A stretch of 64,000 nt of DNA from Halopelagius inordinatus (GCF_900113245.1 NZ_FOOQ01000002.1:434001-498000); one strand, 5' to 3'; numbered from the stretch's first letter, positions 42,377 to 50,549 are shown. Numbers and translations are program-made. Notes: a model not told the origin generated them from the letters alone.

Positions 42377-43546
42377 TCAGGCGCTCTTTATCTCCTGCCA
42401 GGCGGAGTCGTACACGGTGGTCGCCTGACCGAGGTTCTGGATGAATTCGAGGTTGCTCATCGTCTCGTCGCTCGGGTAGATGGATTCGTTCTCGAGAATC
42501 TCGTCTGCGATGTGCTCTTTTGCCGCCTCGTTCGGGCTCCCGTAGTAGGTGTAGTTCGTAATCTCCGCGCCGTGTTCGGCGTCGAGGAAGTAGTTGATGA
42601 ACGCGTGCGCCGCGTTGGGGTGGCTGGCCTCCTTCGTGACCGCCGCGGTGTCAACCCAGACGACGCCGCCTTCCTTCGGGACAGAGTAGTGGATGGGCGA
42701 CCCCTCGCCCTCTTTCCACGTCTCCCAGTAGGCTTGGAACGCACCGCCGGACCACGCGTGGACCGGGCTCGCCTGCTCGTTGATGAGGTTGGTCGGGAAG
42801 TTCGCGGAGTCGTACGTCTTCAGAAGCTCCTTTTGCTGGATGAGCAGTTCCTTCGCCTCTCGAATCTCGTCTTCGTTCTTCGTGTTCAGCGAGTAGCCGA
42901 GGTGTTTGAGAGCCGCGCCGATGGTCTCGCGCATGTCGTCGAGCATCGTCATCTGGCCCGCATAGTCCCCGTTCCACATCACCTCCCACGAGGAGGTGTC
43001 GACGCTCTCTGTCATGTTCTCGTTGTAAGCGATGCCCGACGTTCCCCACTGGTACGGCGCGGAGTACCGCTTCTCGCCGGGGTCGTACGGGGCCTCCTCG
43101 AATCGGCCAGAGAGGTTCGAGAAGTTCGGGATGGCGTCGAGGTTCAGCGGTCGAATCATCTCTTGATCGACCATGACGTTCACCATGTAGTCGCTCGGGA
43201 AGATGAGGTCGTACTGCTCCGTCCCGCCGGCCTTCAGCGCGTTGAACATCTCCTCGTTCGACGCGAAGTTCGACACGGAGACGTTGACGCCGGTCTCCTC
43301 TTCGAACCCGCTGATGAAGCCGTCCGGCCAGTAGTCGGTCCACTGGAAGATGTTCAGAGTCTGCTCCAGTTCCCCGTTCGAACCGCCGTCGGTCGACTTC
43401 CCACCGTCGGAGCCGCCGCCGTCCGACTCGTCGCCGGAACCGCCACCGCCGGTACATCCGGCGAGTCCCGCGATACCGACCGATACTGCGCCCGTTCGCT
43501 TGAGGAAACTCCGCCGATTGCTACGTCGTGGTTCGTTCTGTGGCAT
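42377..43546 (-). CDS. potD: spermidine/putrescine-type substrate-binding lipoprotein
   Basis: A 389-aa binding protein. A Tat signal (RRSFLKRTG) and lipobox LAGC (about residue 27) give a lipid-anchored form, followed by a Gly/Ser/Asp-rich tether of about 30 residues. The mature part has PotD features: LNIFQWTDYWPDGFISGFEEETGVNV, DLIFPSDYMV and YSAPYQWGTSGIAYN. The polyamine is inferred from family, not from residues. ATG at 43546 preferred over the TTG just before it. Own promoter with an AATATTTATG box A and the shared motif at 43576-43590. Confidence 0.92.
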   Translation of the reverse strand: MPQNEPRRSNRRSFLKRTGAVSVGIAGLAGCTGGGGSGDESDGGGSDGGKSTDGGSNGELEQTLNIFQWTDYWPDGFISGFEEETGVNVSVSNFASNEEMFNALKAGGTEQYDLIFPSDYMVNVMVDQEMIRPLNLDAIPNFSNLSGRFEEAPYDPGEKRYSAPYQWGTSGIAYNENMTESVDTSSWEVMWNGDYAGQMTMLDDMRETIGAALKHLGYSLNTKNEDEIREAKELLIQQKELLKTYDSANFPTNLINEQASPVHAWSGGAFQAYWETWKEGEGSPIHYSVPKEGGVVWVDTAAVTKEASHPNAAHAFINYFLDAEHGAEITNYTYYGSPNEAAKEHIADEILENESIYPSDETMSNLEFIQNLGQATTVYDSAWQEIKSA

Positions 43547-43575
43547 CAATTGTCACCGTCTCTCGTGTGTCAGAT

Positions 43576-43590
43576 GGAAGTGTGAAACAT
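43576..43590 (-). promoter_or_regulatory. promoter element shared by potD and potB (ATGTTTCACACTTCC)
   Basis: On the + strand GGAAGTGTGAAACAT. The same 15-mer with one change stands before potB (45596-45610), and its 11-bp core GTGWGAAAYAT recurs before the Lrp gene (45661-45671). Here it directly abuts the A/T-rich box A (43588-43600) and lies 30-44 bp before the potD ATG. Confidence 0.55.
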
Positions 43591-43732
43591 AAATATTTTG
43601 GATGCAACGGGTTTTCGATGATAGTTCTTCGAATAACGCGCGGCGTACCGGGTCGAGGTTTCGGGGAGAGCCGGACGAGACGGCCGACGCGTCACGGTTC
43701 GCTCGTCACCGAGAGGCCGGGGGTGCGAGCGG

Positions 43733-44560
43733 TCACCACGTCGGGCCCTGGAACCGCTGTGCGAGGAGGACGAGCACCATCGTGGAGACGATGATGAGCG
43801 TCGCGACGACGTTCACGCCCGGAGAGATGCCCTGTCGAACCATCCCGAAGAAGTAGATGGGGAGGGTGTTGTCGTTTCCGATGATGAAGAACGTCACCAC
43901 GAAGTCGTCGAAACTCATCGCGAACGCGAGGAGCGCGCCCGCCATCACGCCGGGTTTGATGACGGGAAGCGTGACGTAGCGGAACGTCTCCAGTTCGTTG
44001 GCTCCGAGGTCCTTCGCCGCCTCCTCCAACGTCCTGTCGAAGCTTCGGAGCCGAGACGAGACGACGACGGCGACGAAACTGATACCGAACGCCACGTGGC
44101 CGATGACGGCGGTGGAGATGCCGAGGGTCATCCCGACGATGTTGAAGAACAGAAGCAGCGAGATACCCATCACGATGCTCGGGATGATGATGGGCATGAA
44201 CACGACGCCGGTGAACAGTCGCTTGCCGGGGAACTCGTACCTGTCGAGCGCGAACGCCAGCATCGTCCCGAAGATGGTGCTCAAGAAGACGGCGACGACG
44301 GCTATCTCTATCGAGTGCGAGAGCGCGGACCACGCCGCGTTCGGATCGACGCGAGCCACCGTCTGCCCTTGCAGGAGCGCCGCGTACCACTCGGTCGTAA
44401 ATCCTTGCCAGACGACCGCGTAGCGGGAGTCGTTGAACGAGAGGGCGACGAGCACCGCGATGGGAGTGTACAGGAAGACGTACATCAACACGGTCTGCAG
44501 AGCGAGGGCGCCGCCGCCTCGTTCGAACAGTTTCGACCGGACGCGCCGAAGCGACGCCAT
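43733..44560 (-). CDS. potC: spermidine/putrescine-type ABC permease PotC
   Basis: A 275-aa inner-membrane permease of six helices with the EAA loop LEEAAKDLGANELETFRYVTLPVIKPG in its second half. N-terminal signal-anchor after a basic start (MASLRRVRSK). Partner of PotB. Start: ATG at 44560 overlaps the PotB stop in TGATG; a GTG one codon earlier is also possible. Followed by a 186-bp region that holds the potD promoter. Confidence 0.92.
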   Translation of the reverse strand: MASLRRVRSKLFERGGGALALQTVLMYVFLYTPIAVLVALSFNDSRYAVVWQGFTTEWYAALLQGQTVARVDPNAAWSALSHSIEIAVVAVFLSTIFGTMLAFALDRYEFPGKRLFTGVVFMPIIIPSIVMGISLLLFFNIVGMTLGISTAVIGHVAFGISFVAVVVSSRLRSFDRTLEEAAKDLGANELETFRYVTLPVIKPGVMAGALLAFAMSFDDFVVTFFIIGNDNTLPIYFFGMVRQGISPGVNVVATLIIVSTMVLVLLAQRFQGPTW

Positions 44561-45576
44561 CACAGGAGTTCACCTCCCGAGCGCTGATAGGCGGCGATGC
44601 TGAGGAGCATCACGCCCATGAGGACGAACGCGCCGGCCGCACCCAGCGGCCAGTTGCCCGCCTGTCCGAACTGGTCGGCGATGAAGTTCCCTATCATCTG
44701 GCTGTCGGTCCCGCCGAGCAGTTCGGGGATGACGTACGCGCCCGCACTGGGGATGAAAACGAGGATGCTCCCGGCCGCGACGCCGGGTTTCGACAGGGGG
44801 AACACGACGTGGTAGAACGCCTCGAACCGGTCCGCGCCGAGGTCCATCGCCGCCTCTTGGAGTTCGAAATCGACCTCTTCGATGCTCGAGTACACCGGGA
44901 GAATCATGAACGGGACCCAGATGTACACCAGTCCGAGGAGGACGGCGAACCGGGAGTTCATGAGCGGTGTGCCCGCCTCGTAGAACGGGAGCACGCCGAG
45001 CGCCGTCGTCAGAACGCTGTTCGAGGCCAAGAGCAGTTGAATCGCGTAGATTCGGACCAGGAACGACGCCCAGAACGGCACGATGACCAACACGACGAGC
45101 AGGTTCTGGTACTCTTTCGGGGCGAGGCGACCGATGTAGTACGCCATCGGGTAGCCGAGCAGAAAGGAGACGAGGGTGGCCACGACGCCGTATCCGATGC
45201 TCTTGAACATGAGTCGGACGAACGGCGTCGGCTGTTGCGCCGCCAGCGACAACTCGAACGGAACGAGCGTCTCGACGAGCCACGCGACGGTGAACCACGC
45301 CGCCTCCGGAACTGTCGCGTCCCCCGGAACGAAGAACGTCCGATACTGCTGGAGCCCGAGGTACTCCTGACCGAGCAACACCTCTCCGAACGCCCCTCGT
45401 TGGCCGAAGCTGTAGAAGAACATCACAGCCAACGGCGCGAGGAAGAAGACGCCGAGCCAGAATCCGCTCGGTGCGAGGTTGACGATGAGTCCGGTCCACC
45501 GGTTCTGGCGGAGTCGCCCGAAGAGAGTCCCCGTGGACCGTGTTACATCGAACCGTGTGTTCGTGTCACTTCCCAT
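44560..45576 (-). CDS. potB: spermidine/putrescine-type ABC permease PotB
   Basis: A 338-aa permease with six to seven helices. The EAA loop is LQEAAMDLGADRFEAFYHVVFPLSKPG. It is about 50 residues longer than E. coli PotB, owing to an N-terminal hydrophilic stretch and a long first external loop (about 60-105) with GQEYLGLQQYRTFF. Operon start: its promoter region carries the shared element 45596-45610. Divergent from the Lrp regulator across 179 bp. Confidence 0.92.
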   Translation of the reverse strand: MGSDTNTRFDVTRSTGTLFGRLRQNRWTGLIVNLAPSGFWLGVFFLAPLAVMFFYSFGQRGAFGEVLLGQEYLGLQQYRTFFVPGDATVPEAAWFTVAWLVETLVPFELSLAAQQPTPFVRLMFKSIGYGVVATLVSFLLGYPMAYYIGRLAPKEYQNLLVVLVIVPFWASFLVRIYAIQLLLASNSVLTTALGVLPFYEAGTPLMNSRFAVLLGLVYIWVPFMILPVYSSIEEVDFELQEAAMDLGADRFEAFYHVVFPLSKPGVAAGSILVFIPSAGAYVIPELLGGTDSQMIGNFIADQFGQAGNWPLGAAGAFVLMGVMLLSIAAYQRSGGELL

Positions 45577-45595
45577 GCTACCCAGCCGTTTCGGA

Positions 45596-45610
45596 GGAAG
45601 TGTGAAATAT
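45596..45610 (-). promoter_or_regulatory. promoter element shared with potD (ATATTTCACACTTCC)
   Basis: GGAAGTGTGAAATAT on the + strand, differing by one base from the element before potD. It lies 20-34 bp before the potB ATG. It could be a regulator site or part of the box A/initiator. Confidence 0.55.
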
Positions 45611-45660
45611 GTTTTGTCTGTCAGGGGAACGAGGAGAGGATATACGGATCAACCGCCCGA

Positions 45661-45671
45661 GTGAGAAATAT
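45661..45671 (+). promoter_or_regulatory. third copy of GTGWGAAAYAT, before the Lrp gene
   Basis: GTGAGAAATAT, on the + strand, merges into AATATTATAT, a plausible box A. It is 85 bp before the regulator's ATG; the long leader may start near 45695. The copy suggests autoregulation by the adjacent Lrp protein. Confidence 0.4.
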
Positions 45672-45755
45672 TATATCGGCGAGCGCCCAACCTAGCTATA
45701 GATTAGCGTGGTACCGAGGAAAACACATAGGGGACGGGGTAGCGTAAGCGGCCTT

Positions 45756-46211
45756 ATGGATCTGGACGAAGTCGACCGGAAGATTCTCTCGATTCTCCAG
45801 GTGGACGGACGGGCGGCGCTCTCGGAGATTGCCCGGCGTCTCGACATGGGGACGGCGACGATTCACGAACGAACGAACAAACTCGAAGCCGAGGGGTACA
45901 TCCGAGAGTACAGGGCGGTGCTCGACCCGGAACTTCTCGGCGCGGACGAGGTGGGGTTCGTTCGGGTGGACGCGGCCGCCGGTCGGAGTTCCGAAGTCGC
46001 AGAACACCTCGTCGAACGGCCGGAGATTCAGGAGATACACGAGATTACGGGCGACTCCGACCTCCTGTTGAAAGTCCGCGTCGCCGACAGAGAGGGGCTG
46101 ACGGACCTGCTTCGCACAATCGGGACGTACGAGGGGGTCGAAGACACCGCCACGGACGTCGCCCTCCGGAGCGTCAAAGAAGAACACACCTTAGAGGTAC
46201 GCGACGAATGA
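45756..46211 (+). CDS. Lrp/AsnC-family transcriptional regulator
   Basis: A 151-aa regulator: N-terminal HTH (LDEVDRKILSILQVDGRAALSEIARRLDMGTATIHERTNKLEAEG), then an RAM/AsnC ligand-binding domain (about 65-150) with the IHEITGDSDLLLKVRVADREGL core. Such proteins sense amino acids or related metabolites as octamers. Start MDLDEVDR is the family start; the 16-codon longer frame is not. Its stop overlaps the ATG of the amidinotransferase-fold gene (ATGA), so they are co-translated. Candidate controller of the flanking pot and catabolic genes. Confidence 0.9.
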   Translation: MDLDEVDRKILSILQVDGRAALSEIARRLDMGTATIHERTNKLEAEGYIREYRAVLDPELLGADEVGFVRVDAAAGRSSEVAEHLVERPEIQEIHEITGDSDLLLKVRVADREGLTDLLRTIGTYEGVEDTATDVALRSVKEEHTLEVRDE

Positions 46212-47098
46212 ACCCAGTCTGGGACCTCGAACCGTCGGTTCGGTCGGAAGTCGGCCGCCTCGAACGCGTTCTCGTCCACGAACCCGGTCCCGAGTTCAAC
46301 ACCGTCGTCGACCCCGACGCGTGGAACTGGGACGGACTCCCGCGCCAGGAACGGGCCGCCGACGAACACGCCGAACTCGTCGATATCCTCGAATCGCACG
46401 GCGTGACCGTCCACAGACTCGGGGGCGCGCGCGACCAACTCGCGGAGTCGCTTTTCGTCCGGGACGTCGGGTTCGCCATCGAGGGCGGCATGGTCGTCGG
46501 CAAGATGGTCGAAGAGACGCGACACGGCGAAGAGCGACGCCTCTCCGAACGGACCATCGACCTCGGAATCCCCATCTACCACACCGTCCACGGCGCGGGG
46601 GGGTTCGAGGCCGGGAACATGGTGTGGATTGACTCGGACACGGTCGCAATCGGGCGCTCTCAGACGACGAACGCGTCTGGAATCCGCCAGATTCGGACCG
46701 TTCTCGAAAGCTACGGAATCGAGGTCATCGAGGTTCCCATCTTCGGCAGTACCGAAAGCACCGGCCAGACGCATCTCACACTCGTGTTCAGCATGGTCGC
46801 GCCGGACTTGGCGTTGGTGTACAGTCCGGCCACCCAACCCGAGTTCCTCGACACCCTCCACGACAGAGGCATCGAGACCATCGCCGTCCCGATGCGCGAA
46901 CAGCGGAATCGCGCGACGAGTACCATCGTCGTCGAACCCGAAACGGTCGTCTTCCCGGCCGGGAACCACGAGGTGCAGGCCGAACTCGAGGACCGCGGTT
47001 TCGAGGTTCACGCGGTGAACACCCGCGAGATTCGGAAGGCGGGCGGCGGCCCGAAAGGCCTGGTCCTCCCGCTCGAACGAACTGTTGACGGAGAGTAG
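46208..47098 (+). CDS. amidinotransferase/DDAH-fold protein lacking the catalytic cysteine
   Basis: A 296-aa member of the guanidine-modifying (arginine deiminase, dimethylarginine hydrolase, amidinotransferase) superfamily: RLERVLVHEPGPEF at the start, SLFVRDVGF (about 83-91), GGFEAGNMV (usually FEGGD), GQTHLTLVFSM (His) and C-terminal GGGPKGLVLPLER. At the last motif all active members carry Cys (as in GGxRC/PRC); here it is Gly, and the whole protein has no cysteine. The Asp after FEGG is Asn. Hydrolase or transferase chemistry is therefore not expected; a sensing, binding or regulatory role is likely. Cotranslated with the Lrp regulator. Confidence 0.82.
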   Translation: MNPVWDLEPSVRSEVGRLERVLVHEPGPEFNTVVDPDAWNWDGLPRQERAADEHAELVDILESHGVTVHRLGGARDQLAESLFVRDVGFAIEGGMVVGKMVEETRHGEERRLSERTIDLGIPIYHTVHGAGGFEAGNMVWIDSDTVAIGRSQTTNASGIRQIRTVLESYGIEVIEVPIFGSTESTGQTHLTLVFSMVAPDLALVYSPATQPEFLDTLHDRGIETIAVPMREQRNRATSTIVVEPETVVFPAGNHEVQAELEDRGFEVHAVNTREIRKAGGGPKGLVLPLERTVDGE

Positions 47099-47173
47099 CG
47101 GCGTGAGTCGAATCTATTTCGGTTAGTTTCGTTTACTGCCAAAGATTTATTGTAACACACTCCGTCGCCGGAG

Positions 47174-48559
47174 ATGATGAGCCTCGGTGACAATGAGCGA
47201 GACCACGCCCGACCGCTCGAAGAGCGGACCCAAAAGAGCAGAGCGTTCCACGAACGGGCCGAATCGGTAACGCCGCTCGGCGTCGAGTCGAACGTCCGGT
47301 CGTTCGACCCGTACCCCTTCTACGTCGAAGAGACAGACGGCTCGTACGTCTACGACATGGACGACAACGAGTACCTCGACTTCCTCCTCGCGTTGGGCCC
47401 GATAATCCTCGGGCACGGCCACCCGGAGGTCAAAGACGCGGTGAAACGGCAGGTAGACAAAAGCGACCTGACCGCGACGCCGCAACCCGTCGCCATCCAG
47501 TTCATGGAGAAGGTAGTCGAGATGACTCCGTCCATCGAACGCGTCCGGATGGCGAACAGCGGAACGGAGGCGACGATGCACGCCATCCGCGTCGCCCGGT
47601 CGTACACGGGGAAGGACAAGATTGCCAAACCGGAGGGCGGATACGCGGGTGCGCACGACTACGCGCTCCAGAGCGTCTACGCCAGCGAGGAAGCGCTCGG
47701 ACCGGCGGACGAACCCAACACCGTCTCGTACGGGACGGGCATCCCGGACGCCGTGAGCGACACCGTCGTCGCGTTCCCGTTCAACGACAAGGAGGCGACA
47801 GAGAAGATTCTCCGGAAGCACGCCGACGATACGGCCGCCGTCATCATCGAACCGGTGATGTTCTCCTGCGGGTGTCTCAAGCCACGCGACGGCTACCACG
47901 AGTTCCTGCGCGAGTTGACCGACGAACTCGGAATCGTCCTCATCTGGGACGAGGTGATGACCGGCTTCCGCCTCGGCCCGCAGTCCGCCCAGGGGCGGTT
48001 CGGCGTCACGCCGGATATGACGACGTTCGCGAAAGCCGCCGGCGGCGGCTATCAGGTCGCCGGGTTCGGCGGGAAGACGGAGATAATGGAGGAGATAATC
48101 CCGCCGAAAAAGAAAGAGGAGTCGAAGTGGAACTCCTCGGCGTTCCACGGCGGCACTTACAACGGCCACCCCGTCGCGGCCGCGGCGGGTCTGAAGACGC
48201 TCGAAATCCTCGACGAACGCGACGTGTACGAGCACATCGACGGACTCGGCGACCGGTTGTTTACCGGTCTGCAGGAAGTCGCGGACGACGTGGGGATAGA
48301 CGCAAACGTCCAACACGTCGGGTCGATGGGGCAGGTGTACATGACCGACGCGGACATCCACTCCTACCGCGACTCGTGGAAGGCGAACGAAGAGCAGTTC
48401 GCCGACTGGTGGCTCGAATCGGCCGCGGGAGGCGTCCTCTTCGGTAACCCGATGCAGGGCGAGCGCTTTTTCACCACCTACACGCACACCGAAGAACAGG
48501 TCGACCACGCACTGGAGGTGGCGGAAGACGCGTTCCGCCGCGTCGACCACGAGTACTGA
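47174..48559 (+). CDS. class III PLP aminotransferase
   Basis: A 461-aa fold-type I aminotransferase of class III, close to the glutamate-1-semialdehyde aminotransferase/omega-amino-acid branch. Motifs: GHGHPEV, MANSGTEATMHAIRVAR (PLP phosphate, about 128-144), DEVMTGFR, the PLP lysine in TTFAKAAGGG (about 283-292) and the C-terminal GERFFTTYTHT. With the transporter, FAD oxidase and aldehyde dehydrogenases nearby it probably transaminates a diamine or omega-amino acid. Own promoter (GATTTATTG, about 30 nt upstream). Two ATG codons in tandem at the start. Confidence 0.88.
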   Translation: MMSLGDNERDHARPLEERTQKSRAFHERAESVTPLGVESNVRSFDPYPFYVEETDGSYVYDMDDNEYLDFLLALGPIILGHGHPEVKDAVKRQVDKSDLTATPQPVAIQFMEKVVEMTPSIERVRMANSGTEATMHAIRVARSYTGKDKIAKPEGGYAGAHDYALQSVYASEEALGPADEPNTVSYGTGIPDAVSDTVVAFPFNDKEATEKILRKHADDTAAVIIEPVMFSCGCLKPRDGYHEFLRELTDELGIVLIWDEVMTGFRLGPQSAQGRFGVTPDMTTFAKAAGGGYQVAGFGGKTEIMEEIIPPKKKEESKWNSSAFHGGTYNGHPVAAAAGLKTLEILDERDVYEHIDGLGDRLFTGLQEVADDVGIDANVQHVGSMGQVYMTDADIHSYRDSWKANEEQFADWWLESAAGGVLFGNPMQGERFFTTYTHTEEQVDHALEVAEDAFRRVDHEY

Positions 48560-48561
48560 CG

Positions 48562-48726
48562 ATGAGTCGGGACCGACGCACCGAGAGCGAACGACGGGGC
48601 GGGTGGCTGGACGACCGACTCTCCGCCCTCGAATCGGGGTACGACTTCGTGGCGACCATCGTGCGGGCGGACGGCGAACGCGCGACCGACGCGAGAGCGG
48701 ACGCTGTTCGAACTGAGGTGAGCTGA
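48562..48726 (+). CDS. 54-aa small protein between aminotransferase and oxidase
   Basis: An uninterrupted ORF starting 2 nt after the aminotransferase stop and ending just before the oxidase. Third positions are overwhelmingly G/C, as in the real genes here. The product is polar, Arg/Asp-rich, with a central hydrophobic strand (YDFVATIVRADG, about 27-38). I do not recognise a domain. The perfect ribosome-binding GAGGTGA of the next gene lies inside its last codons, so the two would be translationally coupled. It could also be the residue of a larger lost gene. Confidence 0.5.
   Translation: MSRDRRTESERRGGWLDDRLSALESGYDFVATIVRADGERATDARADAVRTEVS
48715..48721 (+). promoter_or_regulatory. strong ribosome-binding site GAGGTGA
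   Basis: Seven bases complementary to the 3' end of archaeal 16S rRNA. With a 6-nt gap it points to a start at 48728, where the codon reads ATC, not to the ATG at 48860. Confidence 0.7.
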
Positions 48727-48727
48727 T

Positions 48728-49873
48728 ATCCGCGTCCTCGTCGTCGGCGCGGGCGTAATCGGCTGTGCGGTCGCGCGGACGCTAGCATCCGACCACGACG
48801 TTCGGGTCGTCGACCGGACCGGCGTCGCCGCCGGAGCGACCGCCCGCGGCGCGGGCGAGGTGACGATGGCACCGTCCTACACGGACTATCCCGCTATCGC
48901 CGCCGCCGCGAACGACTTCTTCCGCGAGTACGACGGGACCCGCGACTTCTCGTACGTCGAAAGTGAGAGCGTCGAACTGGTCTCACCCGAGAGGGAGGGA
49001 GAGGCCCGCCGCCGCGTCGAACGACTCACGGGAGAGGGCGTCGCGCTCGAATTCCTCGACGCAGCGGAGGCCGCGTCGGCCTATCCGCGGTTCGACTTCT
49101 CGTCGTTCGCCGGGGTCGTCCGCCACGACGAGACGGGGTTTTGCGACCCCGAGACGTTCGCGGAGACGCTGGCCGCCGACGCGTCCGACGCGGGTGCGAC
49201 GTTCGAGACGGGCGTCGAAGTCACCGGCCTCGCGGCGGAAGACGGCGTCGTCCGGGGCGCGGAGACGACCGACGGGGTCCGCGAGAGCGACGCCGTCGTC
49301 GCCGCCGCCGGGTGGCGAACGCCGGATTTGCTCGCGCCGCATCTCCGACTGCCCGTTCGACCGTACCGCACGCAGTGTGCGGTGTACCGCCCCGACCCGC
49401 CACTGACCGCGGACCACCCGATGGGGTGGGTGCCGGGCGAACACGTCTACTTCCGGCGGATGCAGAACGACGAGGACCTCCTCGTCGGCGGGTGGTCGGT
49501 CGCCGAAGACGCCCCCGAGAGCGCGAGTCGGGAGAGCGACGAGGCGTTCCGCGACCACGTTCGCGCTCTCGTTCCGACGTTTCTCACCGGCTTCGACGAC
49601 CCGAGGCTGGTCGACCACTGGGCGGGCGTGGACGCCGCGACGCCCGACACCCGACCCATCGTGGACGCCCCGGCGGACGCTCCCGAGGGGTTGGTCGTCG
49701 CGACCGGGTTCCACGGCCGCGGCATCATGACCGCGCCCGTCGCCGCGACGGCGGTTCGGTCGCTTCTGACCGGCGCTGACGCCCCGTTCTCGCTCGACCC
49801 GTTCCGTCTGGACCGGTTCGACAGTCGCTCCGCGGAGTTCGAGTTCCACAGCATCAGCGACGGCGACTCCTAG
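48728..49873 (+). CDS. FAD-dependent amine/amino-acid oxidase (DadA/PuuB-like); start codon reads ATC
   Basis: From 48728 the frame encodes IRVLVVGAGVIGCAVART, the full FAD-binding GxGxxG strand, and runs 381 residues to the C-terminal GRGIMTAPVAATAV FAD motif. An in-frame TGA stands at 48719-48721 and no ATG, GTG or TTG occurs before GTG 48854 / ATG 48860. Starting at 48860 would give 337 residues lacking the Rossmann motif, hence no FAD binding. Position 48728 is spaced ideally from GAGGTGA and matches the usual MRVLVVGAG start. Either ATC is used as start codon or a point mutation destroyed ATG. Family: DAO-type oxidases (glycine, D-amino-acid, gamma-glutamylputrescine). Confidence 0.75.
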   Translation: MRVLVVGAGVIGCAVARTLASDHDVRVVDRTGVAAGATARGAGEVTMAPSYTDYPAIAAAANDFFREYDGTRDFSYVESESVELVSPEREGEARRRVERLTGEGVALEFLDAAEAASAYPRFDFSSFAGVVRHDETGFCDPETFAETLAADASDAGATFETGVEVTGLAAEDGVVRGAETTDGVRESDAVVAAAGWRTPDLLAPHLRLPVRPYRTQCAVYRPDPPLTADHPMGWVPGEHVYFRRMQNDEDLLVGGWSVAEDAPESASRESDEAFRDHVRALVPTFLTGFDDPRLVDHWAGVDAATPDTRPIVDAPADAPEGLVVATGFHGRGIMTAPVAATAVRSLLTGADAPFSLDPFRLDRFDSRSAEFEFHSISDGDS

Positions 49874-49916
49874 GAGAGAGCGGCGACGAGAACGGAACGG
49901 CCTCGACGAGTCGGTT

Positions 49917-50549
49917 TCAGGCCCCTTCGACGAGTCGGCGCAGGTGTTCCGGCGGCACCGCACCGCGGGCGCCGTAGCCGTCGTACGCGAACGTCGGCAC
50001 GCCCGTGACGCCCTGTTGTTGCGCTTCGGTGAACTTCCGACGGACCTCCGCTCTGAGGTTCTCGTCGTCGAGTGCGGAGCGGACTTCCTCGCCGTCGATA
50101 CCGGCGTCCTCGGCGAGTTCGAACAACACGTCCTCGTCGCCGATGTCTCGGCCGTCCTCCCAAAGCGCCTCGTAGACGCCCGTATCGAAGTCGAGCCACG
50201 TCTCGTAGGGGTAGTGCTCTTTGACGTAGTACGAGACGGTCTGTGCCGGAAGCGAGTCGACGTCCCGGGAGAGTTCGAGCGTCATCTCGGCGTCGTACTT
50301 CTCGGCGAGGCGGCGGACGTTCTGTTTCGCCTGTTCGAAGTACTCCTCGTCTTTGCCGTCGTCGACGGAGTGGTCGATGGTGCCGTCGGCGTCGCGCTTC
50401 TGACTCCGCAGGTCGAAGGGATGCCACTCGATTTCGAGTTCCTCCTCGCGGGAGTCTTGGTACCGGGCCAGCGACCGCCGGCCGAGATAGCAGAACGGAC
50501 AGACGTAGTCGGCGTAGACGGTGATTCGGTCGGACTGCTGTTGGCTCAT
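49917..50549 (-). CDS. DsbA/FrnE-family thiol oxidoreductase
   Basis: A 210-aa thioredoxin-fold protein with CPFC at residues 17-20 after a short YADYV strand, and the cis-Pro loop GVTGVPTFAY near the C-terminus. This is FrnE/2-hydroxychromene isomerase-like DsbA; no signal peptide, so cytoplasmic. The helical insert is between the CPFC helix and the cis-Pro loop. Could serve disulfide chemistry or isomerisation of glutathione-type adducts. Start MSQQQSDRITVYADYVCPF is the only sensible one. Confidence 0.9.
   Translation of the reverse strand: MSQQQSDRITVYADYVCPFCYLGRRSLARYQDSREEELEIEWHPFDLRSQKRDADGTIDHSVDDGKDEEYFEQAKQNVRRLAEKYDAEMTLELSRDVDSLPAQTVSYYVKEHYPYETWLDFDTGVYEALWEDGRDIGDEDVLFELAEDAGIDGEEVRSALDDENLRAEVRRKFTEAQQQGVTGVPTFAYDGYGARGAVPPEHLRRLVEGA

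Noticed and set aside
48860-49873. 337-aa FAD oxidase starting at the first ATG
   Set aside because: It would lack the FAD-binding GxGxxG strand that is encoded in frame immediately upstream behind a strong ribosome-binding site.
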